DNA from: Erythroxylum novogranatense
Lineage: Eukaryota > Streptophyta > Magnoliopsida > Malpighiales > Erythroxylaceae
DNA length: 64,000 nucleotides
Assembly (NCBI GenBank): GCA_029891385.1
Contig: CM057224.1
Coordinates: 31,625,005 to 31,689,004, forward strand
Reading direction: 5' to 3'
Position 1 is the stretch's first letter; every line of letters begins with the position of its first letter. The position numbers were made by a program, and so were the translations under genes. This document shows, piece after piece, positions 54,827 through 64,000 of the stretch. Under the pieces are notes generated by a model that worked only from the letters and a program-made list of their open reading frames with translations, was not told the DNA's origin and did not search any database.

Positions 54827-55787
54827 TGGATGCTCGCGACACATGATGGGAAGAAGGTCTATGTTCCTAGACCTTTAGTATAAGAAGGGAGGATCAGTAA
54901 CTTTCAAAGACAACCAGTAGGGCAAAATTATTGGAATCGGGAAAATAGGTAAAGATTCCTTTGCATGCATAAATAATGTACTACTTGTTGATGGTCTAAA
55001 GCATAACTTGATTAGCGTCAGTCAATTGTGTGATTCTGGTTTCACAGTTACATTCAATCAAAATCTTTGCGAAGTCAGAAACAAAGATGAGTCTATACTT
55101 TTCTCTGCCAAGAGAAGAAACAACCTTTACAAAATCAATTTAGAAGATTTTCAAAATCAAAATATTTTATGTTTTCTATCTTCTGAAGAAGAAAGACTAA
55201 TCTGGCATAAAAAGCTAGGTCATGTCTCTTTGAAACATATTTCAAAATTGGTAAAACATGATTTGGTAAGAGGTTTGCCAAAAATAAGTTTTGACAAAGA
55301 ACTTTTTTGTGAAAATTGTTTGAAAGGAAAACAAGTTAAAACCTCTTTCTCTTCTAAAAATTTTGTAACCTCATCAAGACCTTTAGAATTGTTACATATG
55401 GATTTGTTTGGTCCTACAAGGACATTAAGTCTTGGCAGAAAGAAATATGGACTCGTCATTGTTGATGACTTTACTCGATTTTGTTGGATATTGTTTTTAT
55501 CACACAAAGATGAGTCTTTTAAGTGCTTTAGAATCTTATCCAGAAAGTTACAGAATAAAAAAGGAATGTCCATAGCCAATGATCGGGGAGTGACCATGGT
55601 GGAGAATTTGAAAATGAGAAGTTTAGAGTATCTTTGTGAGGAGAATGGAATTTCCACAACTTCTCAAATTTCTAGAACTCCACAACAAAATGGAGTTGTT
55701 AAAAGAAAGAATAGGACAATTCAAGAGATGGCAAGGACCATGCTATGTGAGACGAATCTTCCTAAGTATTTCAAGCGGAAGTCGTGA
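54800..55787 (+). pseudogene. B protease and integrase; catalytic Glu replaced by Lys
   Basis: The protease motif HHWYLDSGCSRHM is at about 54807-54845, catalytic Asp at 54822, in a frame different from gag. The open segment 55008-55787 has [11 protein letters not shown], the integrase zinc domain (WHKKLGHVSLKH near 55203, CENCLKGKQ near 55310) and the first core Asp in HMDLFGP (55401). The second Asp block (SDHGGEF) is scrambled near 55580, where CAG of the family reads CGGG. The expected Glu of NGVVERKN is Lys (AAA at 55701). The end after LPKYF is also shifted. The enzyme is inactive as read. Confidence 0.88.
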
Positions 55788-57231
55788 ATACAAGATGTCT
55801 TGTATTCAAAATAGGATCATATTGCGACCTATGTTGAAGAAGACTCCTTACGAGTTATGGAATGGAAGAAGACCAAGCATATCTTACTTTCATCCATTTG
55901 GGTGCAAATGTTCCATTCTGAATACAAAAGAGATGTTGGATAAATTCGATTCAAAGATCTATCTAGGAATCTTCCTAGGCTACTCATTATCGTCTAAGGC
56001 TTTTCGAGTTTACAACCTTACTTCAAAGACTGTTGAAGAGACGATCCATGTCAAGTTTGATGACAGTTCTCAATCCCATAAGGAAGATGACATGGAGAAT
56101 GAAGGTCCTTCAAAGAACTTAGATGATACCTCAGAAACTCCCTCGTCAGACACTCATGAGAACAAAACTGAGAATATTCCAGAAACTATTGAACTAAGAC
56201 AAAACTGGAGATATAAAAGTTCTCATCCAGAAGAGCTAGTTATCGGTGACACCTCAGAAGGAGTTAGGACAAGGTCCAGATTCAGAAGAGAAGCTAATGT
56301 AGCCTTTATCTCTGAAGTAGAGCCTAAGAAGGTTGAGGAAGCTCTTCAAGACGAAGTTTGGGTGTTAGCCATGCAAGAGGAGCTGAATCAATTTACTAGG
56401 AATAATGTCTGGTCTTTAGTTCCAAAACCTTTTAAAAAATCCATTATAGGAAGCAGATGGGTTTTTAAGAATAAGTTAGACGAATCAGGAAGAGTGAGTC
56501 GTAATAAGGCTAGATTAGTAGCACAAGGCTATAATCAGCAAGAAGGAATAGACTATAATGAAACGTATGCTCCAGTAGCGAGACTTGAAGCTATAAGGAT
56601 TTTGTTGGCGTATGCAATCTGTCATGATATAAAGTTGTTTCAGATGGATGTAAAGAGTGCATTTCTGAATGGCTTTATAGATGAAGAAGTGTATGTAAAA
56701 CAACCACCTGGCTTCGAAGATGTTTAAAACCCAGATTATGTCTATAGACTTCACAAAGCCTTATACGGCCTGAAGCAAGCTCCTAGAGCTTGGTATGATC
56801 GTCTTAGTACCTTTTTAATAGAGAATGGTTTCAGTAAAGGTCAAGTTGATAAGACGCTCTTTAGGAAGAGTTTTCAGAATGATTTTATCTTAGTACAGAT
56901 CTACGTTGATGATATCATTTTTGGTGCTACTTCAAAAGAGTTGTGCTTGAAGTTTGAGAGACTAATGAAAAGAGAATTTGAAATGAGTATGATGGGTGAA
57001 TTAAAGTTCTTTCTTAGGTTGCAAGTTAAGCAGACCGAAGAGAAGATTTTTATTCATCAACAAAAGTATGTGAAAGAGTTGTTGAATAAGTTTGATATGA
57101 ATAATGTGAAGCCTATGGCAACTCCTATGCATCCTTCAAACCTTTTGTCGAAAGACGAACTTGGTAAGAAGGTGGATCAAACCCTATATAGAGGGATGAT
57201 CGGCTCTTTCTTGTATCATCATGACAAGTAG
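55788..57231 (+). pseudogene. B reverse transcriptase
   Basis: The open frame to 56727 covers the integrase C-terminal linker ([26 protein letters not shown]), [21 protein letters not shown], then [67 protein letters not shown] and the first catalytic Asp in [12 protein letters not shown] (about 56645). TAA at 56725 follows GFEDV. The frame resumes with LYGLKQAPRAWYDRL (about 56760), the YVDD box at 56902-56913 and LKFFLRLQVKQTEEKIFIHQ (57000-57060), closing at TAG 57229. Only a few changes separate this copy from a full domain. Confidence 0.9.
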
Positions 57232-57850
57232 ACACGATATTCATTCAGCAGTATGCTTGTGTGCAAGATTTCAAGCCGATCTAGAGAGTCTCATTTTATT
57301 CTTTTAAAAGAATTACGAGATATCTCGCAGTACTCCGATCTTTGCTTAATGTTTGAGAAAGGTAAAGATTTCAGTTAATTGATATTGTCTTTGCGGACTA
57401 TGCCGAGATAGAATCGAAAGAAAGAGCACAAGTGGAGGATGTCATTTTCTTGGAGGAAATCTAGTCTCTGGTCAAGCAAGAGACAAAGCTCAATTGCTCT
57501 ATCAACCGCCGAAGGTAATATATATACCGCCGCATTCTTTCTCACGAGCGCCGTGGATCAAGTATCGACTTGAAGACTATTCATTAAAAGAGGAGGAGAT
57601 TCCAATTTATTGCGACAACACCAGCGTAATAAATCTATCAAAGAATCCAATTCAGCATTCCAGAGTAAAGCATATAGAAGTCAGACATCATTTCCTGAGA
57701 GATTATGTTCGGAGGAAGGTGGTGCTTCTACAATTCGTTGAAACAGAGCTTCAGTGGGCAGACATCTTCACCAAACCACTAAGTGAAGAACGGTTTCAGA
57801 AGATAAGACGCAATCTTAACATGGTGATGTTAAATGAGCAGTCAGGCTAA
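57232..57850 (+). pseudogene. B RNase H
   Basis: The N-terminal part (57232-57490) is frameshifted, with remnants of ADLQESHFI, RYLAVLRSLLNVW and the GCHFLGGNLVSGQARDKAQL region. The C-terminal part is open to 57850: APWIKYRLEDYSLKEEEIPIYCDNTS with a catalytic Asp at about 57613, HSRVKHIEVRHHFLRDYV and DIFTKPLSEERFQKIRRNLNMV. Damage in the first half includes CAG/CTG sites. Confidence 0.88.
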
Positions 57851-58115
57851 AGTAACGTGGAAACTAACGGCGTTAGTTATAGTGAGTTACAGCTGGTAAC
57901 TTCTCTCACAAGGAAGATTTTCGGAGGGAAAAATCTGATAATCTCGAGGTTCTTAATGATTTTAGAACCCACCGGACCATAACCCTATATGTAGACTGAA
58001 GATGAAATTATAACAGTCTTTTCATCATCTCCTGACGATTCATTTCTGCTTTACCAATTCTCTCAAAAACATTTCACTCAAAAAGTTCTCCAGAAGATAT
58101 TTTTCACTCTATACA
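57851..58115 (+). other. B spacer between pol and additional ORF
   Basis: About 265 bp, collinear with 39896-40167 in C. No ORF. In both elements the extra ORF follows pol after this spacer, so it needs its own expression route, such as splicing or internal initiation; which one is not visible. Confidence 0.6.
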
Positions 58116-60524
58116 ATGGAAGCAGCCATGGTTTATGGAAGACTTGTGGATTTTGAGTCACTAAGAAGAGACGGCATGGATGTAGAACCAGAAATCATAA
58201 GAGCTGGTTGGAGGAACTTCTTTCAGATACAAGAACCAGTCTATACGGATGAGGTATATGAGTTCTGGAAGAATGCTCATCAAATAGACAACACCATCGT
58301 ATCCTCTGTAGATAGAATATCTGTTCTTGTCACAAAGGATTTGATAAGGAAGGTGACTGATTGCCCATCATTTTATGAGAAACTGTCTACCAAGGCCGGA
58401 TGGATGTCCTCAGTCGGAATGAAAGAAGAAGATGTCAAGAGGCAACTATATGGCACAAATGACTCAAGGGAGAGGAAGACATCAAATTTGATTCCGAAGG
58501 CTAGGGTTCTTCATGCAATCCTGTTTAATTGCATTCTTCCCAGAGTTGGTTTAAGACATTTGGTGACTACTCTAGACGAACAATGTATATTCTTTCTTCT
58601 GAATCAAAATCCCATAGATCTACCCTTCTTAATATTTCACTATATGGTTAAGGGGTTAAATGAAACTACCAGTTATCCTTATGGTATGATTTTGACAAGG
58701 ATTTTTAAGAAATCAAGATTCGCCCCGCACCACGGTATCGAATTTAACTGCTCCTCGTGAAGAGCAAGATCGATGCACACACGATACGGCGAATGGGTCT
58801 GAACACAGTAGACAAAGACCAAGCCGACTCTTCAAGGAAGTCAAGAACTAAGGGGGAGCGTATATTGAAGAAGACTCCTGTCTCAAGTTCTCAGTCTCCA
58901 GTGAGTATCAAATCACCTACTGCTGAACTAAGAAGAGTGCTAGGAAGACCTCTCATGAAAATGGCGAGTCCTCTTTTCGAAGAAAGCCAATCTCAGAGGA
59001 CAAAACAAAGTGCGCCAAAAAGACAAGGAGAAAGTATTTTGAACGAAGTGGTGAAGAAAGCAAAGAGATCACCAAGGATTAGGACTCTGAGACAACAAGA
59101 AGAAAAGATTGCCAGAGAATAGAGTCAAGAAGAAACTTCTAAATCTTGTGCACCCAGAGCCACAAGATCCTTAGTCTCTATTCTGGAAGAAGATACGGCC
59201 AGAAAATCCAAAGAGACTGAGAGGAAGAGAAAAGCAACATCTGAGAAAAGAAAATCTTCAGTGAAGAAATCAGTAAAACTAACTGAAGCAGAGAAAAAGA
59301 CTAAGAAGGTTAGTCAAAAGAAGAACATTTCAACTGCTGAGGACGTTAGTCAACAGAAAGAAACCATTGATACTGTTCAAGTAGAAACGTGTCGAAAGGC
59401 GGTTCTGATTCGCTCAGATACCCTAGTGTTCAACAAGAAGAACCAGCTGAAGAAAGCACGGTTCAGGAAACACCTAATGCTCAACAGGAGGAACCAGTGG
59501 AGGAACCAACACTAGAAACACCTTTTGGTCTGAAGAAGGAGCCAGTAGATGAAAGCCCAGCTCAGGTGACTCCTACTAAAGCACATCAAGGAGCAACAAC
59601 AGTTCCAGACTCGGATGATGAACCGCGTCTGATGGTATATAACTACCATAGGTTTATGAGGAAACAGAAGCTGAAAATCAAAATGGTGGAAGTAGTTACC
59701 AGACAAAGGACTGCTATTGCAATCGGTGTTCAACCAGTAAGGAAGAAAGTGGCAATGGTACAACCAATGGTGATTAATAGTAACACATGGCGACTACTCA
59801 AAGAAGACGAAAAGATCTTCTATGATACTTTGGGATTTGCTGCTTCCATGCCATATCCTTCACAACGTCCCTGCCATCCGTGTACTATTTTCCCAATCAC
59901 AAAGAACACAGAGATAATGGTTGCACCAGATATACAACCAAGATTTCCAAAAGATTTCACCAGGGGGAAATCAAAATTATATCCTGAAGATAATGCCAGT
60001 GATGATCTGTCCGCAGATCAAATTGCAGAAGAAGTGCGAAAAATTGATGAAGCATGCACGCCTGCACAGAAGTCAGATAAAGCGAGATGCAACTATACTA
60101 ATATGGAGGAAGACTGTCCAGTAGGGGGAAGAATAAGAACAGGAACATTTACTGAGTTCCTCATTCAGACAGTTCTTCGTATTAGCCCTTTGTCTAATAC
60201 ACTGTCTATTGAAGCACAAGCCCTATCCCTGCAAGGAAGACAGTTGCTGATGTTGCCTGCTCCTTTTGATTTAGATCTTCCTGAAGCTGAAATGTTCATT
60301 CGTCCACCTACCTTTGAGATCAATGAAGACTACATCCCATCCTTTGATGCTTACACTACTTCAATTCCTTTCGCTCCTCCATCAGCAGAAGTTGATCAAG
60401 CCTCTTCGTCAGTTGATCCACCAGATGAAGTCAGTAGATTACGTGGTGAACTCAACGACATGAAGGAGACGGTGAATGATTGAGAAAGATGATAGCAGAA
60501 CTGCTGAAGAGCCAGAATCGTTAA
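58116..60524 (+). pseudogene. B additional sense ORF (SIRE extra ORF), nearly complete
   Basis: ATG 58116 (MEAAMVYGRLVDFESL). About 800 codons in three frames owing to two or three indels and one stop (TAG 59120). Order: an N-terminal globular region to about 58730 (GWRNFFQIQEPVYTDEVYEFW, TKAGWMSSVGMKEEDVKRQLYG, LIPKARVLHAILFNCILPR, TLDEQCIFFLLN, SYPYGMILTRIF), a basic Ser/Lys linker (58757-59400), acidic QEEPxEE repeats (59389-59570), a second conserved domain (VYNYHRFMRKQKLKIKMVEVVTRQR to FPKDFTRGKSKLYPED, 59630-59990), DLDLPEAEMFIRPPTF, and a terminal coiled coil. A base lost near 60480 truncates the coiled coil. No signal peptide or convincing membrane span, so the envelope label used for SIRE ORFs is not supported here. 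Confidence 0.87.
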
Positions 60525-60721
60525 TCATTTTTTATTATAATAAATAGGGGGAGAGCAGGAAAAGAAGATAATCAACAGAAGAGGAGAGGATGTTCAGACA
60601 AAGAAGGTGTGACCACAATAGACGAAGAAAGGAAGAAGATAAGTTTTTTTTGTTCTACTTTGCAAAATCTGTAAATTTGTTTTGTTTTGTTTTCTTTTCT
60701 TGTATGTAATTTTTTATATTC

Positions 60722-60735
60722 AAAAAGGGGGAGAT
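60722..60735 (+). promoter_or_regulatory. Polypurine tract of B
   Basis: AAAAAGGGGGAGAT directly before the 3' LTR. Confidence 0.9.
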
Positions 60736-61752
60736 TGTTAAGTCAAAATGACTTTACATAAAAATGATTTTGATGTATAACAAACAAAGAGAGATCATAT
60801 ACAAGAAAAACAAAATGTATATGTATTTAATTCGAGATGTATTTAAGATGATATAACTAAAGTCGCATACGTACGTATACGATTTAATTCGGAGATGCGA
60901 AGTCGACCTACGCACGAAGTTAGAAATAGACAAAGCAGACGCAGATGCAAATGCAAAGCAGACGCAGACATAAATGCAAAGCAGACGCAGATGAAAAATA
61001 CAAATACAAAAGCAGACGCAGACGCAAATGTGAAGCAGATGCAGACGCAGAAAAGAAACAGACGCAAGAGTCAGTTCGAGTTAGTTACAGAACTCAACTG
61101 ATTAACCGTTTCTTTAAAGATTCAAGATTCAAGATTCAAGAATCAAGAAGAAGTTAGAGACGAAGGCTATAAATACAAGTCGAAGTCGAAGATTGCAAAG
61201 TTACAAAAACTTGATGAAGAGTTACGTAAAAGCTACACAAAAAAGCTGCTGATTTAGAAAAATTATACGTAGCGATTAAGTGCAAACTAGCTGAGTGCTA
61301 TCTTACTGTAACAAAGTGTTCAAATATTTTTCTGAAAAGAAAAAGCTCTACAGATAGCCTGCAGAGGCTAAGCGTGAAAGAATACTGGGTGTAGAGACCT
61401 GAAGAGGCTCGTGAAAGAATACTTGTAACGATTGAAGAGATAGTGAAATCTCAGAAGAAACTATGAGGACTGGACGTAGCTCACGGTTTGGGGTGAACCA
61501 GGATAAATCCGCGTGTCTACTACTCTTACTCTCTATCTCTATTTTGTTTCAAATCTTTTGATTACTTACTGTTCATATACATAGCATTGAAAAGTTTGAT
61601 CAATCGGAATTAATAAAATTCTGTAAAGATTTTTACTTCTAACAAGTAATTCTGAAAAGACTAATAAAAAGGGGAATACACAATTCAACCCCCCCTTCTC
61701 GTGCATTCTATTATTGTTTTCTAAGTGCTGTATTAACGTGCGATTCACTTCA
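60736..61752 (+). repeat. 3' LTR of B
   Basis: Paired with 15017-16097; has a shorter CAGACG array and ends CACTTCA before AATAT (61753-61757). Confidence 0.93.
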
Positions 61753-62015
61753 AATATGTGTATGCTTGCTTGCATGTGTGTAACACTGCTTGTGTTGAAT
61801 TATAAGAAATATTGAAAATGCATTGTGATCATGATTATGTACTGCCTTGATAGGTAATATGACATTTTGCAAGAATGAAAAGAATGAAAATTATGAAAGC
61901 TTTGATAAAATGCTTTGAGCATGAAACGAATTATTATGTGCTTTGTTTGGGTGAGAGAGTAACGGATAGTTAGTCACGTGCACGTCGACGTATAGCCTTT
62001 TCTCGACTGCCCGCT
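61753..62015 (+). repeat. T1 3' LTR, right part
   Basis: Continuation of the LTR broken at 15016, starting with the second AATAT. The region TATGTGCTTTGTTTGGGT...GTGCAC...CTGCCCGCTT aligns with 63340-63425 of T2, confirming it is chromovirus LTR. It is cut at 62016 by the start of T2; its own end is outside the window. Confidence 0.75.
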
Positions 62016-64000
62016 TGTTGGACCCCGATTCGCATTAAGCATGTTTTCTTTATTTTGAGGTTTAGATTGATTAATCCCTTTTAGTTACAATAATTTGGGA
62101 TTTTAGTGCTCAGTTAATGATTAAAAATTGAAAGGATTTATTTAAATTAGAGTTTTAATAAGTTACTAGATTTTAAAAAGATTAAGATGGAGTTAGGATA
62201 AATTAGGAAGTTTGCTTAGGTTTTAAGGCTTAAAGATTAAGAGATAGGTTTTTAGCCCTTTTAAATGTTATTAAATGAAGAAGGAAAGGATTAAATGAAG
62301 ACGAAGTGAAATAAATGATGAGAAGCCGTATGGAGGGAGGAACTTACAAAATTTGCAAGGAAAATAAAAGAGTTAGTGAAATGACGTAGTTTTGGATGGA
62401 GGGGGCTTAGGTTTTATAAGTTGGAAATAGACTTGTCTAAGTCTTTTAAGAAGACACATGAAACTTACAATAGAGAAAGGAGAAGAGGAGATTTTCGGCT
62501 ATGTGAAGAGGAGAAGAAGAAGAAGAAAAGAAGTAAGAGCTTTGTCTTATTTTGCTTTAGAAAAGGGAACTAGAGTGATCTTTAAGAAGAAAGAGGAAGA
62601 GGAAGAGTTTAATCTTTCCTTGGAAGCAAAAAAAGAGAATTTCATGGGTCACCTCCTAAGGTAAGAGAAATTCGAAATTCTTCAGTATTTTAGGTAGGTT
62701 TTGGCTTAAATAGCTTAGTTTAGGTATGGGTTAAGTTAGGTAGGTGTTAATTCAAGTTTTCCTTTCCTTAAAATTGTCCAATTTTGATATCCTATGTGCT
62801 TATGGGATAATCATGTTTAATAAAGGTGAAGTGAGGCAATTGGAGGAAGAAGCAAGGCCATTTGATCAATCCTAAAGCTAAAGGAATTAAGGTGGGTGAT
62901 TCCTTAATAATTGAGTTAATAGGCAATTTAACGTTTTTTTTTAATAAATGCAAATTAATGCTTTCCAATGATTTAATAAGTTTGTATTAATTGTTATTTA
63001 TGAGGATATAAACTTGTATGTGATGTCTCTTGAATGTAAGTTTATGTTGGAAATGTTGGCGAAATGATTTAATAAGTGAAAAAGATTGATTATGTGATAT
63101 TGGCAAATTGATGTTTTCTAATGACTTAGAATGTTAGTATGAATTACTCTTTGTTATGTTTTTCACTTGTATGAGATGTTCTTTGATTGTGAATTATGTG
63201 AGAAATTAATTGTATAATGTTTTGTTATGTGAAAAAGACTCGAATATGTGATTTCGGAAAAGATTTGCCAGTTTGGCCTAATTATGCGAAAGTGAATTTG
63301 TAAAGGCCAGTTACGGCTAACAAATTCGAATTGTGTGAATCATGTGCTTTCTTTGGGTTTGTGGTGGTCCCATTTGAGTCAGGTGCACCTGTCTACCCAT
63401 AGGCTTCTCCCGCCTGCCCGCTAGTGGCCGTGGAGTTCCTCTCAAGGACTCCTATCCGTCACGGCTACACATGACCGCTTCGCGAAAATGTGTAGTACGT
63501 TCTGTTTCGGATTCACCCGAACCACTTTGTTTGTAAATTTGTGAAATGTTATGTTGTCTTGTGATGTGTTAAATGTATAAATTCATTGAAGTGATAAATT
63601 CTGTGAAAAGATTTGAAAAGTGAAAGTGATTAACGTAACATTGTTTTGAAAATGAAAAAAATGATTAAATGATGATTTTTGCTTATTTCTCGTTTATTAA
63701 ATTGTTACCCACTGAGCCGTCATGCTCACACCCCATTTTTCCCTCCACAGGCATTGAGCGAGAAACCGAGTCATTGCATCGGGATTGAGGAAATACTTCG
63801 ATACATTTTGCTTTTGAAGTCATATTTGAGAAAACAATGCTTTAGGTTGCATTGTGGAGAAATGGTTTTCTTTGTATTTTGGATTTTGCTACTTTTGATG
63901 TATTCAAGCTAAAATTTCCTATAAAGCTTTGTATAATATACATCCTCCTTGTAAACGCAAAAAGAATTGGGTTTTAATGTATTTTGTGTGTATTGATCAA
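62016..64000 (+). mobile_element. T2: related chromovirus LTR, truncated by window end
   Basis: Starts TGTTGGACCCCGATT...ATTAAGCATG, like the T1 LTR start TGTTGGGCCCTGAAT...ATTAAGCATG, and shares its layout: a purine-rich tract (62500-62640), AGGTGGGT (about 62890), a CTGCCCGCT block (63410) and a TTACCCACTGAGC...TGCTCAC block (63703-63730) typical of chromovirus LTRs. It is a different family from T1. No terminal CA is reached, so it could be the 5' LTR of a whole element or a solo LTR. A Lys/Arg-rich frame at 62458-62664 is purine-tract translation, not a gene. Confidence 0.7.

Larger units (their letters stand above)
15017..61752 (+). mobile_element. B: SIRE/Maximus-like copia element, carrier of C, D, E, F
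   Basis: Target duplication AATAT at 15012-15016 and 61753-61757. LTRs are 15017-16097 (1081 bp) and 60736-61752 (1017 bp). The internal parts are 16098-16445 and 53441-60735, the rest being insertion C. It encodes gag, protease, integrase, RT and RNase H, then an additional sense ORF (58116-60524). This layout, the TGGTATCAGAGC primer site, the AAAAAGGGGGAGAT purine tract and LTR features such as CAATTCAACCCCCCCTTCT are typical of the SIRE/Maximus lineage. Confidence 0.92.
159..62015 (+). mobile_element. T1: Tekay-like Ty3/gypsy chromovirus, host of all nested insertions
   Basis: Visible parts in order are gag C-terminus and protease (159-922), the rest of protease, RT, RNase H, integrase and chromodomain (10548-13800), a polypurine tract (13801-13813) and a 3' LTR (13814-15016, continued 61753-62015). 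The order protease-RT-RNase H-integrase makes it Ty3/gypsy, and a chromodomain-like tail places it among chromoviruses, most like Tekay/Del. The 5' LTR and gag start lie off the window. It is the oldest layer because A, B and T2 all interrupt it. Confidence 0.85.

Noticed and set aside
58116..60524. Calling the SIRE extra ORF an envelope glycoprotein
   Set aside because: No signal peptide or clear transmembrane helix can be seen; hydrophobic runs such as PFLIFHYMV are too short.
62458..62664. Arg/Lys/Glu-rich 68-codon frame
   Set aside because: Translation of the purine-rich tract in the T2 LTR, which has a counterpart at 14040-14150 in T1.
1..64000. Host protein gene, tRNA or rRNA gene, or viral (pararetrovirus) insertion
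   Set aside because: Every coding trace read on either strand belongs to LTR retrotransposon gag, pol or extra ORFs; tRNA-like strings are only the primer binding sites.

Overview
The window is plant nuclear DNA, probably from an eudicot, and is a stack of nested LTR retrotransposons with no host gene visible. The evidence is plant Ty1/copia gag/pol (UBN2-type gag, YVDD reverse transcriptase), a Ty3/gypsy chromovirus with a C-terminal chromodomain, an Athila-type gypsy element, and primer sites matching plant initiator Met-tRNA and Asp-tRNA. Every element whose orientation can be read is on the + strand.

Layout, outside to inside. (1) T1, a Tekay-like chromovirus, supplies the gag/protease piece 159-922, the pol piece 10548-13800 and a 3' LTR (13814-15016 plus 61753-62015). 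Bases 1-158 look like the end of another LTR that cut T1 gag. (2) Copia element A (923-10547, TSD TCGAC) sits in the T1 protease. (3) SIRE/Maximus-like copia B (15017-61752, TSD AATAT) sits in the T1 3' LTR. (4) SIRE-like copia C (16446-53440, TSD AAGTG) sits in B gag. (5) SIRE-like copia D (20443-38744, TSD AAGAT) sits in C pol, just upstream of the reverse transcriptase. (6) Copia E (24650-34325, TSD about GAATA), same family as A, sits in the start of the D reverse transcriptase. (7) Athila-like F (41628-51310, TSD GCAGC) sits in the extra ORF of C. (8) A second, related chromovirus LTR, T2, begins at 62016 inside the T1 LTR and runs off the window. The deepest chain is T1 > B > C > D > E, five levels.

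B, C and D are autonomous-type elements (gag, protease, integrase, RT, RNase H) with an additional sense ORF after pol, as in SIRE elements. All are now broken. A and E share a very long structured leader with palindrome arrays and repeated hairpins. F keeps gag, part of protease and a downstream additional ORF but has no RT, RNase H or integrase, so it would need pol supplied in trans. Better-preserved domains are the E reverse transcriptase (378 codons open), the C integrase core and the E integrase core.

Many frameshifts coincide with CAG/CTG sites changed to CG, CGG, CGA or TCG in one copy and normal in its sister copy. This is not what deamination produces and suggests sequencing or assembly error at methylated CHG sites, so part of the apparent gene decay may be artefact.
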